Source of the DNA: Spirochaetota bacterium
GTDB lineage: Bacteria > Spirochaetota > Spirochaetia > Treponematales > Treponemataceae
Reading direction: 5' to 3'
Length of the DNA: 64,000 nucleotides
Assembly: GCA_016285185.1 (NCBI GenBank)
Contig: JAEEQG010000096.1
Coordinates: forward strand, 27,554-91,553
Positions 38,608-47,251 of the stretch are shown piece after piece (position 1 is the first letter of the stretch; each line of letters begins with the position of its first letter). The notes beneath the pieces were generated by a model. The model had not been told where the DNA came from. It saw nothing but the letters and a program-made list of their open reading frames with translations, and ran no database searches. The position numbers were made by a program, and so were the translations under genes.

Positions 38608-39705
38608 TTAGTTTATTTGTAAGGAAGATAACGCTTCCTGCATTACGAGCGAACGCAGTCTGTCGATTTTTGCGTCTTCCGTAATTATATCTTTTTCAAA
38701 GTCAAGATTGCCGTTTCTGCTGACATAAAGCAAATGCGCATTCTGTATGCGATATAAAAGAGCAGTCAGTTCATTGTGTTCAATACCGGATAAAATGCCG
38801 AGATTTATTCCCCATTTTATTCTGGATATAAGCTCAAGACCTTCTTTTCTGCTAATGAGCCGTGCATAACGCAACGTGGCAATCGCTCTGTAAACGGAGT
38901 CCTTGACACGTGTTGGTCGTGTTTCCATAAGACTCATTGTGGCACCTCGCTCATATTCTGCAATATGAAGAATGGTTTTTTGAAAATTCTGAAGTTGTTC
39001 GCCTTCATCGCCGCAATAGCTGTTTTTGTTTTGAATCAGAAAGAATGAACCAGATGCTGAAGCAGGGCTGTCTTTTGAATCAAAAAAAACAGAAACCGTA
39101 CAGTTTGTGTCAGCTGTTTCCCTAAATACTTTATCGGCAATTTTTGCAATAGTTATTGAGGGTAAATGTAAAACTGCGGAAAGTTTCATTCCACTGCCAA
39201 GATCTTTGAGATTAGATGTAAGATAACCCATTTGCGGTGAGGCGGCAAACTGAAGCTTGTCTTGAAGAACAGAATCTATATCATGCGCTGTAAGGTAAGC
39301 TTTTTCGCAGTCAAAACCGGATATGAACGAAGCAATACGTATGTGGTCAAGATAATTAATGGAACAGGCTATTTTGCCGTCATTCCGTACTATGCCTCCA
39401 CACCAGGGAAAAGAGTAGGCAGGGTAGGGAAACATGCCCCGTTCCGCCAGAATCCGCTGTCCCAAAGCATCTATATTCGAAAGACGTATGGTCTGAAAAT
39501 TATCAGGATTTTCCATATTAGTGAATGAATCAAAAATTAGTGACTGAATCCGTTCTGCCTCATCGGCAGTAAACTGTGAAGGAAATGTAAAATCGGCAAG
39601 ATTTCTGGCAAGCCTTACCCGTGTAGAAAGAACGACATCGTTTTCTTCTCCTGGAAAAGAATACCAGGCATCATGTGACAATTGGGATGAATCTGTATTA
39701 CTCAT
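38608..39705 (-). CDS. mcsB: McsB-family protein, probable inactive arginine kinase
   Basis: McsB is the protein-arginine kinase that marks substrates for ClpC. The N-terminal ATP-site motif LSTRVRLARNL is present and the overall alignment is clear, including HIRI, DSVYRAIATLRYARL and LGIL. Key residues are missing: the catalytic NEEDH is NYLDH at residues 117-121, and the CPTNxGTGLR signature is NLKDLGSGMK at 165-174, so the active-site Cys, both Glu and the Arg are lost. Start ATG 39705 has GAGG six bases upstream; ATG 39720 is an alternative. It overlaps the end of mcsA by a few bases. Kinase activity is doubtful. Confidence 0.85.
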   Translation of the reverse strand: MSNTDSSQLSHDAWYSFPGEENDVVLSTRVRLARNLADFTFPSQFTADEAERIQSLIFDSFTNMENPDNFQTIRLSNIDALGQRILAERGMFPYPAYSFPWCGGIVRNDGKIACSINYLDHIRIASFISGFDCEKAYLTAHDIDSVLQDKLQFAASPQMGYLTSNLKDLGSGMKLSAVLHLPSITIAKIADKVFRETADTNCTVSVFFDSKDSPASASGSFFLIQNKNSYCGDEGEQLQNFQKTILHIAEYERGATMSLMETRPTRVKDSVYRAIATLRYARLISRKEGLELISRIKWGINLGILSGIEHNELTALLYRIQNAHLLYVSRNGNLDFEKDIITEDAKIDRLRSLVMQEALSSLQIN

Positions 39706-40219
39706 CATCAGCCTCATCATTAAAAAAACTGATGTCAGAACCGGTATGCAGTGCTTTTAGCTTGTCACGATAAAAAGCAGCTTTTTCGTAATCTTCTTCG
39801 GCAACTGCCTTATCCAGTTTCTCCTGAAAAATCATTCTGTCTGTAAGTACGGATCTGAAATTTGCGAGTCTTTTTGGCATTGAACCATGATATGTTCCTT
39901 CTATGCCTGATTTTTTAAGCAATGAAAAAACTTCGCTTTTGAAAAAAGTATAACATTCCGGACAGCCCAACCGGTGTTTTTTTTGTAAATCTTCTAGTTG
40001 AAAACCGCATACCGGACAGGCGGCTTTTTGTTGTTTTACAGTTGTTCCGCTATCATTAAGCAGTTCGGAAAACAGATTATTTATAGGAATTTCAAAATTG
40101 CCTGAAAGTCCGTGAAGTTTTGCACAATCAAGGCATATGTGCATTTCTTTTGTTTTATTGAATGTTATTTGTTGAACAAATAAAACAGCTTCTTTAATAC
40201 CACAAATTTCACACTTCAT
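39698..40219 (-). CDS. mcsA: McsA-family activator with UVR motif
   Basis: McsA is a zinc protein that activates and docks McsB. The 173-residue protein has two CxxC pairs at the start (CEIC and CLDC), two more (CPVC and CPEC) near the middle, and a C-terminal UVR motif LDKAVAEEDYEKAAFYRDKL. This is the full McsA plan. It is the first gene of mcsA-mcsB-clpC; a ctsR repressor, which precedes mcsA in Firmicutes, is absent from this locus. There is no clear ribosome site. Confidence 0.9.
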   Translation of the reverse strand: MKCEICGIKEAVLFVQQITFNKTKEMHICLDCAKLHGLSGNFEIPINNLFSELLNDSGTTVKQQKAACPVCGFQLEDLQKKHRLGCPECYTFFKSEVFSLLKKSGIEGTYHGSMPKRLANFRSVLTDRMIFQEKLDKAVAEEDYEKAAFYRDKLKALHTGSDISFFNDEADDE

Positions 40220-40299
40220 TTTTCAGAATCCACAACGATACATTAAACTTCAATAAATATAACATATTTTTTTGATGATTTCCACTCGGCACATTTTAA

Positions 40300-43011
40300 T
40301 CACTGGAAAAGTCCGATTATATCGGGAGAACGCCCGAATCTTTCGGCTATGTCTTTGGGTGTGTCATTATTTTTGTTTTTTGCGTTGATATTTGCACCAT
40401 TATCAATCAGTGCTTTTATTACAGAAATATCTGCGCTTGTTGCAACATAATGCAGAAGTGAATTTCCGTTCTCATCGGTTTGGTTGCGTGAATATTTGGT
40501 CATGTCTATCAAAACTGATGGATTATACTGCATTGCAGTAAGAACTGAATTGTAGTGGTTTTTATCGGGTAAATAAATTAGTGCATTCTTTTTGAGAAGT
40601 TTTTCTGCTGTTTTGTTAAGCCCGTTTTGTACTGCAGTTTGAAGTGCTGTTTTACCTTCGTTATTTTGATGATTTATAGGATAACCAGCTCCTATAAGAT
40701 AATCAATCAGTTCTTCTGATGCGTTATTTGCAAGTGCAATCTGCAATGGTGTATTTCCATAGTTGTCTGTAACGGTTGTATCTTTTCCGAGTAGGATTTT
40801 TATAAGTTGGAGAGGACATCTCATCACAAGACTGAAAGGTGTTATTCCGGCTTCGTCCGTGGACAGAGGGTTGACACCTGTCTTTGCAATCTGACTTATG
40901 ATAGCTTCATTTTTACCTGACGCAGCTTCATGAAAAGCATTCCTGCCGTATATATCTGATTTTTCCGGAAGAGCACCCTTGCTGAGCAGTATATTGATGG
41001 CTACAGGGTTTTTGCATTCTATTGCATCCATAAGGATTGTTTTCCCTGTAATGTCCGCTTCATTGACGTCTGCACCCTTTGAAATGAACAGCTTTACCAT
41101 GTTCAGGCGGTTTTCTGTGACAGCTTCTGCAAGAGGTGTCTTCCCTGCTTTGTTTTTTGCATCAATAGAATATCCGTATGAAATCAGACGTGCAGCACTC
41201 TTTTCTGCTATGAATTTTACCGCTGTATGTAGAGCTGTATTCCCTTGATTGTCTTTGTAGTCTTTCTTTGCACCAGCTTTTGTAAGAATCTGAATGATTC
41301 TGCCGCTATCGGACTTTAGTGCACTGAACAGAGGTGTTTCACCATAACAATTGGGAGTGTTCGGTTTTATTCCACAGGTTAAAAGGTATGTAATGCAACT
41401 TGTCGAGGCGTCTTTTTCTGCCGCTATATGGAGTGGAGTGTTTCCGTAAAAGTCCGAAATGTTGCAATTTTCTTCTGTTATCAGTGCTTTAAGTATTTTA
41501 TCCTGTGTAAAGCTTTTTGAAACAGGTGTCTCACCGTTATTGTCCTGTATAAAAATATCAGCACCGGCGTTTACATAAATTCTTATATGATCGGTATTTC
41601 CCTGTTCAACAGCCTGAGCAAGCGGAGTAAGTCCTTGTTTGTTCTGTGTGTTTACAAGGGCACCGTTGTTTATGAGCTTAGCGACCAATGCTGTGGACAT
41701 ATTTCCTAGTGTCGCTATGTGAAGAACATTATCGCCGAATGTGTCCTGTACTGTTATATCTGCGTCATAATCAAGAAGCAGTGTGTAAATTTCATCCTGC
41801 TTTTCAGGAGGGGCTGATATGAGTAATGGTGTTTTAAGCATGCTGTCGCATGCATCGACATCGGCACCATGAGAAAGAAGAATGGAAGCTGCGTTTGTTC
41901 TACCATATCTGACTGCTGTGTGAAGTGGTGTTGCACCTGCACCGTCTTTCCCATTCGGTTTTGCACCACAGGCAAGGAGGTATGTCAAAATCCCGACATG
42001 CTCTGCTATAACTGCACAATGAACAGGGGTTTGTTTGTCTTCAAAAATATGACCGGCATTCCGTGTTTTTACAGTGGTTTCAAAATATTCAAATTCGCCG
42101 TGCTGAGGTTTTGCACCCGCAATAAGAAGCATTGCAGCAATGGCAGCCGCATCCGGGTTTTCTTTGTCTGAGTATGCGATGGCAAGTGGTGTTTTTCCAC
42201 TATTGTCCGGGAGGTCAAGAGGCAATCCTTGTTTTATACAATTAGCAATTCCTTTCATATCCCCGGTTCTTGCAAAGTAATGGACAATTGTTTGTCCTTT
42301 AATATCCTTAACGTTACCTGATTCTTTGGTAATAAAAATCGGATAATAGTCTTTTCCTTTTTCAATACTCCGTGCAAATGCGGTTTTCCCGTTAGAATTT
42401 GGGGTAAAAATGTCTGCCCCGCCATCAACAAGAGCCTGACATGCGTTAAGGGAATTTGAGGATAATGCAGTATGCAGGGGAGTGTCTCCAAAATCGTTCA
42501 GGATTTCAGTGTCGGAATCATTTTGAATCAGCCATGTAATAATTTCAGGATTATTGTATTTTGCAGCAATATGAAGCAGAGTGTTTTGATTTATGTCTTT
42601 ATATTCAAAAAGATTTTGGTTTTTTATTATTTCTTTTGCTTTAGAATTGTTCCCGTTTTTTATCAGTCCTTCAATCGATGAATCGTCTACAGGTTCTATA
42701 TCCTTATAATAGTAATTTTCCTGTTGGTCTGTATCAGTATTTTGGGCAGATGCAAGGTATATGCCTGTATTCGGGACCGGATCTGAAATCACGTTAGTAT
42801 AAGCAGATTTGTCAAATGAAAAATCTTTAAGGTTCTGATATTTTTCCTGATTTTCTGAATAGCTGTCTTTTGTGTCTGCCTTTACAGTTGTAGATGTAAT
42901 TGTACCTGCTTCTGCAATGCTGTTTTCTACAACCATGGCGGGAGTAAGTGTACATGAAATAATAAAAAGAGGTACGGAAATAACGAATATTGGCAATATG
43001 TGTTTTTTCAT
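40300..43011 (-). CDS. Ankyrin-repeat lipoprotein (903 aa)
   Basis: The protein begins with a lipoprotein signal peptide (KKHILPIFVISVPLFIISC, lipobox Cys at residue 20), followed by about 110 residues of low-complexity linker and then more than twenty ankyrin repeats to the C-terminus, with units like GNTPLHIAAEKD and GKTALQTAVQNG. Such a long solenoid is probably a protein-binding scaffold anchored in a membrane. ATG 43011 follows AAAAGGG; the frame is open to 43098 but that part lacks signal character. A 10-bp palindrome lies in the upstream region. Confidence 0.9.
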   Translation of the reverse strand: MKKHILPIFVISVPLFIISCTLTPAMVVENSIAEAGTITSTTVKADTKDSYSENQEKYQNLKDFSFDKSAYTNVISDPVPNTGIYLASAQNTDTDQQENYYYKDIEPVDDSSIEGLIKNGNNSKAKEIIKNQNLFEYKDINQNTLLHIAAKYNNPEIITWLIQNDSDTEILNDFGDTPLHTALSSNSLNACQALVDGGADIFTPNSNGKTAFARSIEKGKDYYPIFITKESGNVKDIKGQTIVHYFARTGDMKGIANCIKQGLPLDLPDNSGKTPLAIAYSDKENPDAAAIAAMLLIAGAKPQHGEFEYFETTVKTRNAGHIFEDKQTPVHCAVIAEHVGILTYLLACGAKPNGKDGAGATPLHTAVRYGRTNAASILLSHGADVDACDSMLKTPLLISAPPEKQDEIYTLLLDYDADITVQDTFGDNVLHIATLGNMSTALVAKLINNGALVNTQNKQGLTPLAQAVEQGNTDHIRIYVNAGADIFIQDNNGETPVSKSFTQDKILKALITEENCNISDFYGNTPLHIAAEKDASTSCITYLLTCGIKPNTPNCYGETPLFSALKSDSGRIIQILTKAGAKKDYKDNQGNTALHTAVKFIAEKSAARLISYGYSIDAKNKAGKTPLAEAVTENRLNMVKLFISKGADVNEADITGKTILMDAIECKNPVAINILLSKGALPEKSDIYGRNAFHEAASGKNEAIISQIAKTGVNPLSTDEAGITPFSLVMRCPLQLIKILLGKDTTVTDNYGNTPLQIALANNASEELIDYLIGAGYPINHQNNEGKTALQTAVQNGLNKTAEKLLKKNALIYLPDKNHYNSVLTAMQYNPSVLIDMTKYSRNQTDENGNSLLHYVATSADISVIKALIDNGANINAKNKNNDTPKDIAERFGRSPDIIGLFQ

Positions 43012-43057
43012 TGATAAAACCCTTTTAAAGTATCTACCTGTATCATTTATCGACAAA

Positions 43058-43085
43058 TCAATCAATACAAGAATATATTGATTGA
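43058..43085. repeat. Perfect 10-bp inverted repeat upstream of the ankyrin gene
   Basis: TCAATCAATA (43058-43067) and TATTGATTGA (43076-43085) are perfect inverted copies with an 8-base spacer. The repeat lies 47-74 bases upstream of ATG 43011, where a promoter would be expected, so it looks like a repressor operator. The factor is unknown. Confidence 0.55.
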
Positions 43086-43169
43086 CATAAAAAAGCAATT
43101 TTGATAATTTAATTTTCGCTTAGAAACTTTTAATTAAATTTTTATATTTGGTACTTTAGTTTCTTTTGT

Positions 43170-43243
43170 CGGGCAATAGCGCAGCTGGTTAGCGTACAAG
43201 TCTGGGGGACTTGGGGTCCCGGATTCGAGTTCCGGTTGCCCGA
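43170..43243 (+). tRNA. tRNA-Pro (GGG anticodon)
   Basis: The 74 bases fold as a cloverleaf: acceptor CGGGCAA/TTGCCCG, D stem GCGC/GCGT, anticodon stem CAAGT/ACTTG with loop CTGGGGG (anticodon GGG), T stem CCGGA/TCCGG with loop TTCGAGT, discriminator A. The CCA end is not encoded. The acceptor stem continues outward as CTTTTGT/ACAAAAG, so the precursor has an extended 14-bp helix. Confidence 0.95.
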
Positions 43244-43321
43244 CAAAAGGAATTCGAGTACCTTTTTTTATTCAGTGGTGAACTGCTTTTACAGTGCCCA
43301 ATTAATCCATTCTTCAATCTC

Positions 43322-43350
43322 TTGACTGATTATAAATGCAAATGTAGAAT
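43322..43350 (+). promoter_or_regulatory. Candidate promoter at the phoH start
   Basis: TTGACT (43322-43327), a 17-base spacer and TAGAAT (43345-43350), each one base from consensus. The predicted start point is near 43357, downstream of ATG 43349 but next to GTG 43358 in the phoH frame, which would give a leaderless mRNA starting at GTG. Confidence 0.5.
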
Positions 43351-44305
43351 GTCAGTGGTGGAATCGTCTTATACCATAGTAGTCACAGATTCGGACATAT
43401 TGTCAAAAATCTGCGGCTCAAACGACAGTAATTTGCGACTCATAGAAGAACACCTCGGAGTTCCTGTTTTTACCAAAGGTAATGAATTGTCCGTTTCGGA
43501 TGCTGATGCGCAGATTTGCAGCCGGTTTAAGCAGATAATCGGAAGAATAACAACAGAAGTAGAAGACGGAGCCGAAGCCGGTTCCGAGATGATTTCTTCG
43601 ATACTCAGGTCTTCTGAATCACCTGACGACAACAATTTGTTTTATGAATCCCATATTCAAATTCCCGAAGGTTTCAAAAGAATTTATCCTAAAAACAAAA
43701 ATCAGTCAGAACTTATACGTGGCATGAACCTTTATGACATGGTTTTTTGTCTTGGACCTGCCGGTACAGGAAAAACCTATCTTGTAGTTGCTTTTGCATT
43801 ATATCTTTTGCTTTCGCGCAAGAAACGCAAGATTATTCTGACACGCCCTGTTGTGGAAGCGGGAGAAAGTTTGGGCTTTTTGCCCGGAGATTTGGAACAA
43901 AAAATAAATCCGTATTTGCGGCCTTTGTATGATGCAATGGAGTCACTCATTCCGCGCGAGGTATTGCGAAAACTGTATGATGCAGGAATGATCGAAGTTG
44001 CTCCGCTTGCCTATATGAGGGGAAGGACACTTGAAAATTCTGTGATTTTGCTGGATGAGGCTCAAAATACTACGGTTGAACAGATGAAGATGTTTTTGAC
44101 ACGTATGGGCGAAGGCTCCAAAGTGTTTGTTACGGGTGATGTAACTCAGATAGATTTGCCGAAACGTATTGAATCCGGTCTGGTTAATGCGGTTTCTGTT
44201 CTCCAGCCTATCAACGAAATATTCATTTTAAAAATGCAGGCAGAAGATGTCGTGCGAAATCCTCTTGTAAAAAAGATAATAAAGGCGTATGAAAAACAAC
44301 ACTAA
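43349..44305 (+). CDS. phoH: PhoH-family ATPase
   Basis: PhoH-like proteins are P-loop ATPases tied to RNA metabolism and ribosome quality. The 318-residue protein has an N-terminal KH-like region (DSNLRLIEEHLGVPVF), Walker A GPAGTGKTYL, the LTRPVVEAGESLGFLPGD block and Walker B VILLDEAQNTT, all typical. ATG 43349 lacks a ribosome site, and a promoter overlaps it, so the true start may be GTG 43358. It overlaps the HD-domain gene by 17 bases; phoH, HD phosphohydrolase, ybeY is a widely conserved order. Confidence 0.93.
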   Translation: MSVVESSYTIVVTDSDILSKICGSNDSNLRLIEEHLGVPVFTKGNELSVSDADAQICSRFKQIIGRITTEVEDGAEAGSEMISSILRSSESPDDNNLFYESHIQIPEGFKRIYPKNKNQSELIRGMNLYDMVFCLGPAGTGKTYLVVAFALYLLLSRKKRKIILTRPVVEAGESLGFLPGDLEQKINPYLRPLYDAMESLIPREVLRKLYDAGMIEVAPLAYMRGRTLENSVILLDEAQNTTVEQMKMFLTRMGEGSKVFVTGDVTQIDLPKRIESGLVNAVSVLQPINEIFILKMQAEDVVRNPLVKKIIKAYEKQH

Positions 44306-45998
44306 AAAATCAATTTTGCCGGCAGACGGAACGTTTGCGCATTTTCTTTCCAATTTTAAGGAATCATTCAATAAATCTTCGAGAGTTATTGTAATTCTTG
44401 CCATAACGTTTGCGGTTTTGGTTATTGTGACATTTATTGAACATTACACCCGCAATGCAATAATGCGTGATGCTTTTTTTGAATATGAAATCGGTCAGGT
44501 CGCCGACAAAACAGTTGTGGCATCAAAAGATATTTTTTCCATTGCACAGGATGGCTTGACCATAAAAAAAGGTGAAAAAATAATTCGCAAAGGCTTTGTT
44601 ATTACAGCGGATGATTATGAAAAACTAAAGCTGCTTGCTCAAAATCCTGATAGAATTGACGTACAGAGCCTGTATAAAACCATAATATATCTTTTCCTTA
44701 TGTGTCTTAGTACATATTTTCTTCTTGCTGCAAAAAAAATATATAAATTTCAAGTTGATGAGCTGGTATTTCTTTCCGTCGTGCTTATTTTCATATACTC
44801 AATTACTGTATTTATGGTAAGAGTTCCGCTTTTTTCATCAACTTACACCATTGTTTCAATAATACCTGCAGCACTCTGTGTAATGCTGGCAACAATATTG
44901 ATAAACCGTTTTACAGGCGTAGTTCTTTCGGTCATGCTGGCACTTGTTGTTTTTCCAGCCTGTTCATTCAAACCAATGCCTATGGTATTTGTCCTGGTTT
45001 CGTGCCTTTTCTGTACAAAACTAGTTTTCAAGATGGAAAAACGTCTTGATTTTATACGTGTTTCGTTGTTATTGGGGCTTCTACAAGTTGCACTGCTTCT
45101 GCTGCTTTCACTTGTTTTCCCTGAAAATGGTTATCAGCTCCTGCCGTGCCTTGCAGGTGCTTTGTTCAGCGGTTTTATTTCAGGTATTCTGGCACTTGGT
45201 TTTCTTACTCCGCTGGAATCTATTCTTAACACTGTCACCGCGTTCAGGCTTATGGATTTGTCGGATTTGAACAGCCCCATTATGAAGCACATGCTTCTTA
45301 CCGCTCCGGGCACATACAGCCATTCAATGATGGTTGCAACACTGGCCGAAAGTGCCTGTCGTGAGATTCAGGCAAATCCATTGCTTGCAAGAGTAGGCGC
45401 TTATTATCATGATCTTGGCAAACTTGAGCAGCCCGAATATTTTGTTGAAAACCAAACCGATTACAATAAGCATAATGATATTAACCCGAGTCTTTCTGTT
45501 TCCGTAATCCGCCGGCATGTTAAAAAAGGCGTTGAAAAAGCAAATCAACTACATCTGCCGCAGGAAGTAATCGATATTATAGCCGAACACCACGGAAACG
45601 GCGTAATTTCGTATTTTTACAACAAGGCAAAGGAATCAGATCCTTCGGTTTCGCCAGACGATTATTCTTATATGGGTGAACCGCCCGCCAGCAAAGAATC
45701 TGCTGTTGTCATGCTAGCCGATACTGTTGAGGCTGCTTGTCGTACTCTTGAAAATCCTTCTGTCACAAGGCTTGAAAAGTTTATTCATCAGTTGGTTATG
45801 CAGAAATATGAAGACCGCCAGCTGGACAAATCAAATTTGACATTTGCGGAACTTGATAAAATTCAGTCCATATTTGTAAACATACTTGCAGGATATTACC
45901 ACTCACGCATTGAATATCCTAACCAGAAAGATCCGGACAGTCCCGATGCCGGAAACGGAAAAACAGACGAAAAGGATGAGAAAACTAATGAAAAATAA
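44289..45998 (+). CDS. 7TM-HD phosphohydrolase (PgpH-like)
   Basis: The 569-residue protein has a membrane helix at about 30-50, a short extracytoplasmic 7TMR-HDED-type domain (IKKGEKIIRKGFVITADD), a bundle of six further helices (about 130-310) and a cytoplasmic HD domain with HSMMVATLAESA, YYHDLGKLEQPEYF and IIAEHHGNG. PgpH of Listeria, of the same plan, degrades cyclic di-AMP; that activity is inferred here. The extracytoplasmic part is shorter than in Gram-positive members. It overlaps phoH by 17 bases and ybeY by 11. Confidence 0.9.
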   Translation: MKNNTKKSILPADGTFAHFLSNFKESFNKSSRVIVILAITFAVLVIVTFIEHYTRNAIMRDAFFEYEIGQVADKTVVASKDIFSIAQDGLTIKKGEKIIRKGFVITADDYEKLKLLAQNPDRIDVQSLYKTIIYLFLMCLSTYFLLAAKKIYKFQVDELVFLSVVLIFIYSITVFMVRVPLFSSTYTIVSIIPAALCVMLATILINRFTGVVLSVMLALVVFPACSFKPMPMVFVLVSCLFCTKLVFKMEKRLDFIRVSLLLGLLQVALLLLLSLVFPENGYQLLPCLAGALFSGFISGILALGFLTPLESILNTVTAFRLMDLSDLNSPIMKHMLLTAPGTYSHSMMVATLAESACREIQANPLLARVGAYYHDLGKLEQPEYFVENQTDYNKHNDINPSLSVSVIRRHVKKGVEKANQLHLPQEVIDIIAEHHGNGVISYFYNKAKESDPSVSPDDYSYMGEPPASKESAVVMLADTVEAACRTLENPSVTRLEKFIHQLVMQKYEDRQLDKSNLTFAELDKIQSIFVNILAGYYHSRIEYPNQKDPDSPDAGNGKTDEKDEKTNEK

Positions 45999-46455
45999 TA
46001 TTTTTGTCGGGATGGAAGAAACCTGTGAGCCTCCGGAATGGTTTGATAATGTGAAGCCTTTTTTGGAAAAAGTTCTGGAAAAGCTCAAACTGGATCACTG
46101 GGAAGTGTCGGTTATGTTCTGTAATGACGGATTTATCAGAAATCTCAACAGTCAGTACAGAAACATTGATTCCCCGACAGATGTCCTCTCTTTTGAAGGT
46201 GGAGATGAATATGCTGATGATGAGGGAATTGTGTGGTATGCGGCAGGCGATATTGTTATAAGTATAGATACATTGCTAACAAACTGCACTGAATTTGCCG
46301 TTACTTTAAATGAAGAATTAAAACGTTTGTTGGTTCATGGTATTTTACATTTGAACGGAATGGATCACAGTGACAATTCACCTGAGCAGGAAATGCTCAT
46401 TTTTCAGGAAAAACTGCTGAAAGAAATGGAAAACGAAACAATTGTAAAGGAATAA
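45988..46455 (+). CDS. ybeY: Endoribonuclease/rRNA maturation factor YbeY
   Basis: YbeY is a metal-dependent RNase needed for 16S rRNA 3' maturation and ribosome quality control. The 155-residue protein has SPTDVLSFEGGDE and the metal site HGILHLNGMDH. I chose ATG 45988 (KNNIFVG); ATG 45976 and longer starts lie inside the HD-domain gene with no better ribosome site. It lies between the HD phosphohydrolase and the CBS protein. Confidence 0.94.
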   Translation: MKNNIFVGMEETCEPPEWFDNVKPFLEKVLEKLKLDHWEVSVMFCNDGFIRNLNSQYRNIDSPTDVLSFEGGDEYADDEGIVWYAAGDIVISIDTLLTNCTEFAVTLNEELKRLLVHGILHLNGMDHSDNSPEQEMLIFQEKLLKEMENETIVKE

Positions 46456-46457
46456 AA

Positions 46458-47249
46458 ATGAAAGTATTAGATAGATTATTTGGAAAAAACAGTGATGAGG
46501 ATCCTCACGGCGGCGGCAGTACGTCCGTCTCTGAGCAGGAAAAGATTCTTGAAGAAAAAAAGGACATGATACAGGGAATCGAGGATTTGTCTGAAACTTC
46601 AGTGAAGGAAGTTATGATACCTCGTATTGACGTTGATGTTATTTCGTTGGAAATGACTGATGAAGAAATCCTTGAACAGATTACGGCAAGCGGACATTCG
46701 CGGTTTCCTGTTTACAGCGGTTCAATTGATAACATTGTCGGAGTTCTTCATGTAAAGGAACTGATAAAGATTTTTGCAAAACACGAAAAGCTTGATTTGG
46801 AGAAAATTCTACGAAAACCATTTTTTGTACCGGAGTCAAAACGAATCGACAGCTTGCTTCGTGAATTCAAAAGAAGGCATGTGCACATTGCGATAGCTAT
46901 AGATGAATATGGTGGAATGTCGGGTATTGTGTGCATGGAAGACATTATAGAGCAGATAGTCGGTGACATTCAGGATGAGTATGATAACGAAAGAGAAGAC
47001 ATTCTGAGTGCAGGTGAGAATATGTGGATATGCGATGCACGTATAAATATCGGTGAATTGAATGAAGAAATCGATGCGGACATACCCGATGAGGAAGTTG
47101 AAACTCTTGGTGGTTTTGTATTTGATTTGTTTGGAAAGATTCCCGTAAAATTTGAAAAAGTTTCCTGGGGCAAATATGATTTTATTGTTCAGGAAATGGA
47201 AGGTCATCGTATTAATTCGGTAAAGGTTATTAAGAGAACAGGAGAATAG
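46458..47249 (+). CDS. CBS-pair/CorC-HlyC domain protein (TlyC-like)
   Basis: The 263-residue cytosolic protein has two CBS domains (EVMIPRIDVDVISL and FVPESKRIDSLLREFKRRHVH) followed by IAIDEYGGMSGIVCMEDIIEQIVGDIQDEYD and a C-terminal CorC/HlyC domain with GGFVFDLFGKIP. It lacks the DUF21 membrane domain of longer family members. In Treponema such proteins have been called TlyC haemolysins, but a role in metal ion or nucleotide sensing is likelier. It starts two bases after ybeY. Confidence 0.9.
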   Translation: MKVLDRLFGKNSDEDPHGGGSTSVSEQEKILEEKKDMIQGIEDLSETSVKEVMIPRIDVDVISLEMTDEEILEQITASGHSRFPVYSGSIDNIVGVLHVKELIKIFAKHEKLDLEKILRKPFFVPESKRIDSLLREFKRRHVHIAIAIDEYGGMSGIVCMEDIIEQIVGDIQDEYDNEREDILSAGENMWICDARINIGELNEEIDADIPDEEVETLGGFVFDLFGKIPVKFEKVSWGKYDFIVQEMEGHRINSVKVIKRTGE

Positions 47250-47251
47250 CG

